Part shown: positions 63,190-64,000 of the stretch, piece by piece | Layout of the letters: each line of letters begins with the position of its first letter | Numbering within the stretch: position 1 is the stretch's first letter | Origin: Apus apus | Taxonomy: Eukaryota; Chordata; Aves; Apodiformes; Apodidae | Assembly: GCF_020740795.1 (NCBI RefSeq) | Contig: NC_067286.1 | Coordinates: 31,396,003-31,460,002 of the forward strand | Length of the DNA stretch: 64,000 nt | Direction: 5' to 3' | Notes under the pieces: generated by a model | Told to the model about the DNA's origin: nothing | Databases searched by the model: none | Seen by the model: the letters and a program-made list of their open reading frames with translations, nothing else | Program-made: the position numbers and the translations under genes

Positions 63190-64000
63190 CTGTAATAAAA
63201 TGACAGAAAGCAACATTATGCCTACTCAAGCACACTGGGGAAAATATATATTTTTAGAGACATCAATACAGCTAGCCTTTTTAGAATACTGTCTCATAAT
63301 AATATAACATCTCTCCCGCCCTGCCTTCTCTGACTCATTGTCCTGCCCCTTTCTTCTACTGTCCAGATCCTGCCTCTGCATTGTTGTATTTCAGCTACAC
63401 TAAGTAATTAGTTAGTATAACTTCCTGTAGGAATAGTACTGTTGTATGCATCATAAAAAAAGACAACGAGAACAAAAATAACTGTCCGGCTTCAGAATAT
63501 GTCAGAGCTAAAATGAAGCTTTTGGCACTCAGGTTCTAGTCCTTAAAATTTAGTTGGTTTTCACATACATATAGGGCAAGTTTAAAAAAATCCAGACACT
63601 TAAGCAACTAAAACATGACAGGTGGCATTCAAGCTCGCTGCTAGGCTCTGCTGACATTCTGGCAGTGTAAGCAATGATGCTGACGCAAACTGGTTTACCT
63701 AGAGGTGACTGCTTGTTTTTTCAGAGGTCCCTTTTCAGATCTGCACAGTATTCCTCTTTTCCTTGCAAGCCTGCTGATACTGCCATAGCAGACACTGCTG
63801 TTGGCAGGCTGAAAAGAGGGAATTTTACCTTCAGTGACCTGTCAAGCCTGCTGATAGCTGTAGCAGCTGTGGCAACATCAGCAGGCTTGACAGGGTCACA
63901 GAGAGTAAAACTCACTCTTTTCAGCTGCACTTTTCACCAGCTGGCCTAACATACACACAACAAAGTTTGGTCCAATTCTCAGCTTAAAGCAACCACATAA
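63190..64000 (-). other. ZFYVE26 intron, truncated by window edge
   Basis: Intronic DNA upstream of the 29-nt exon. No further coding exon is recognised before base 64000; the open frames here run through the inverted-repeat cluster. Confidence 0.6.
63753..63925. repeat. Nested inverted-repeat cluster
   Basis: Main palindrome: arms at about 63808-63855 and 63877-63925 pair over roughly 48 bp with few mismatches around a loop of about 21 nt. A second, looser hairpin uses CCTCTTTT (63753-63760) with AAAAGAGG (63812-63819), sharing the arm at 63804-63819. The 14-mer CAAGCCTGCTGATA occurs directly at 63766 and 63843. It lies in the ZFYVE26 intron at the right edge. Confidence 0.75.

Noticed and set aside
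1-64000. Endogenous retroviruses, tRNA or rRNA genes, CRISPR arrays, bacterial operons or prophage
   Set aside because: No LTR pair, gag/pol-like frame, tRNA A/B-box pair or spaced direct-repeat array was seen by eye; the window is ordinary vertebrate gene DNA. Small diverged LTR pieces could be missed without a repeat search.

Overview
The window is nuclear DNA from a vertebrate, most likely a bird. It is intron-rich and AT-rich, with CpG islands only at promoters. The interspersed repeats I can recognise are CR1-type LINE fragments, with no Alu/L1-like material. Four complete genes and part of a fifth sit in 64 kb, in the order PIGH(-) ARG2(+) VTI1B(-) RDH(+) ZFYVE26(-). This is the conserved block of human 14q24, compacted as in bird genomes. 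I rebuilt all gene models by hand, splicing exons on reading phase and remembered human proteins. No alignment was run.

Layout: PIGH (GPI-anchor synthesis; 4 exons, 190 aa) runs leftward, and its 3' UTR leaves the window at base 1. A 2.3 kb divergent interval with two CpG islands separates it from ARG2 (mitochondrial arginase; 8 exons, 356 aa, with a 12.6 kb second intron). ARG2 meets VTI1B (Qb-SNARE; 6 exons, 232 aa) tail to tail, and their 3' ends probably overlap. VTI1B and a retinol dehydrogenase (RDH12-like; 7 exons, 326 aa) are head to head, with only 485 bp of CpG-island promoter between start codons. The last 13 coding exons of ZFYVE26 (spastizin; 661 C-terminal residues, everything after the FYVE domain) fill the right third. 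Its upstream exons lie beyond base 64000.

The genes are not a functional pathway: GPI synthesis at the ER, mitochondrial arginine catabolism, endosomal fusion, retinoid reduction and lysosome reformation. They share promoters and 3' ends because they are packed, not because they act together. VTI1B and ZFYVE26 do both act in the endolysosomal system.

I found no undescribed multi-gene system. The points most worth checking are: two GC-AG introns in the RDH gene; one RDH gene where mammals have RDH11 and RDH12; nested inverted repeats with mutually exclusive hairpins near 63.75-63.93 kb; two AT-rich, homeodomain-motif-dense intronic blocks that could be conserved enhancers; a mirror pair of CCAAT boxes inside RDH intron 1; and the probable ARG2/VTI1B 3' overlap.
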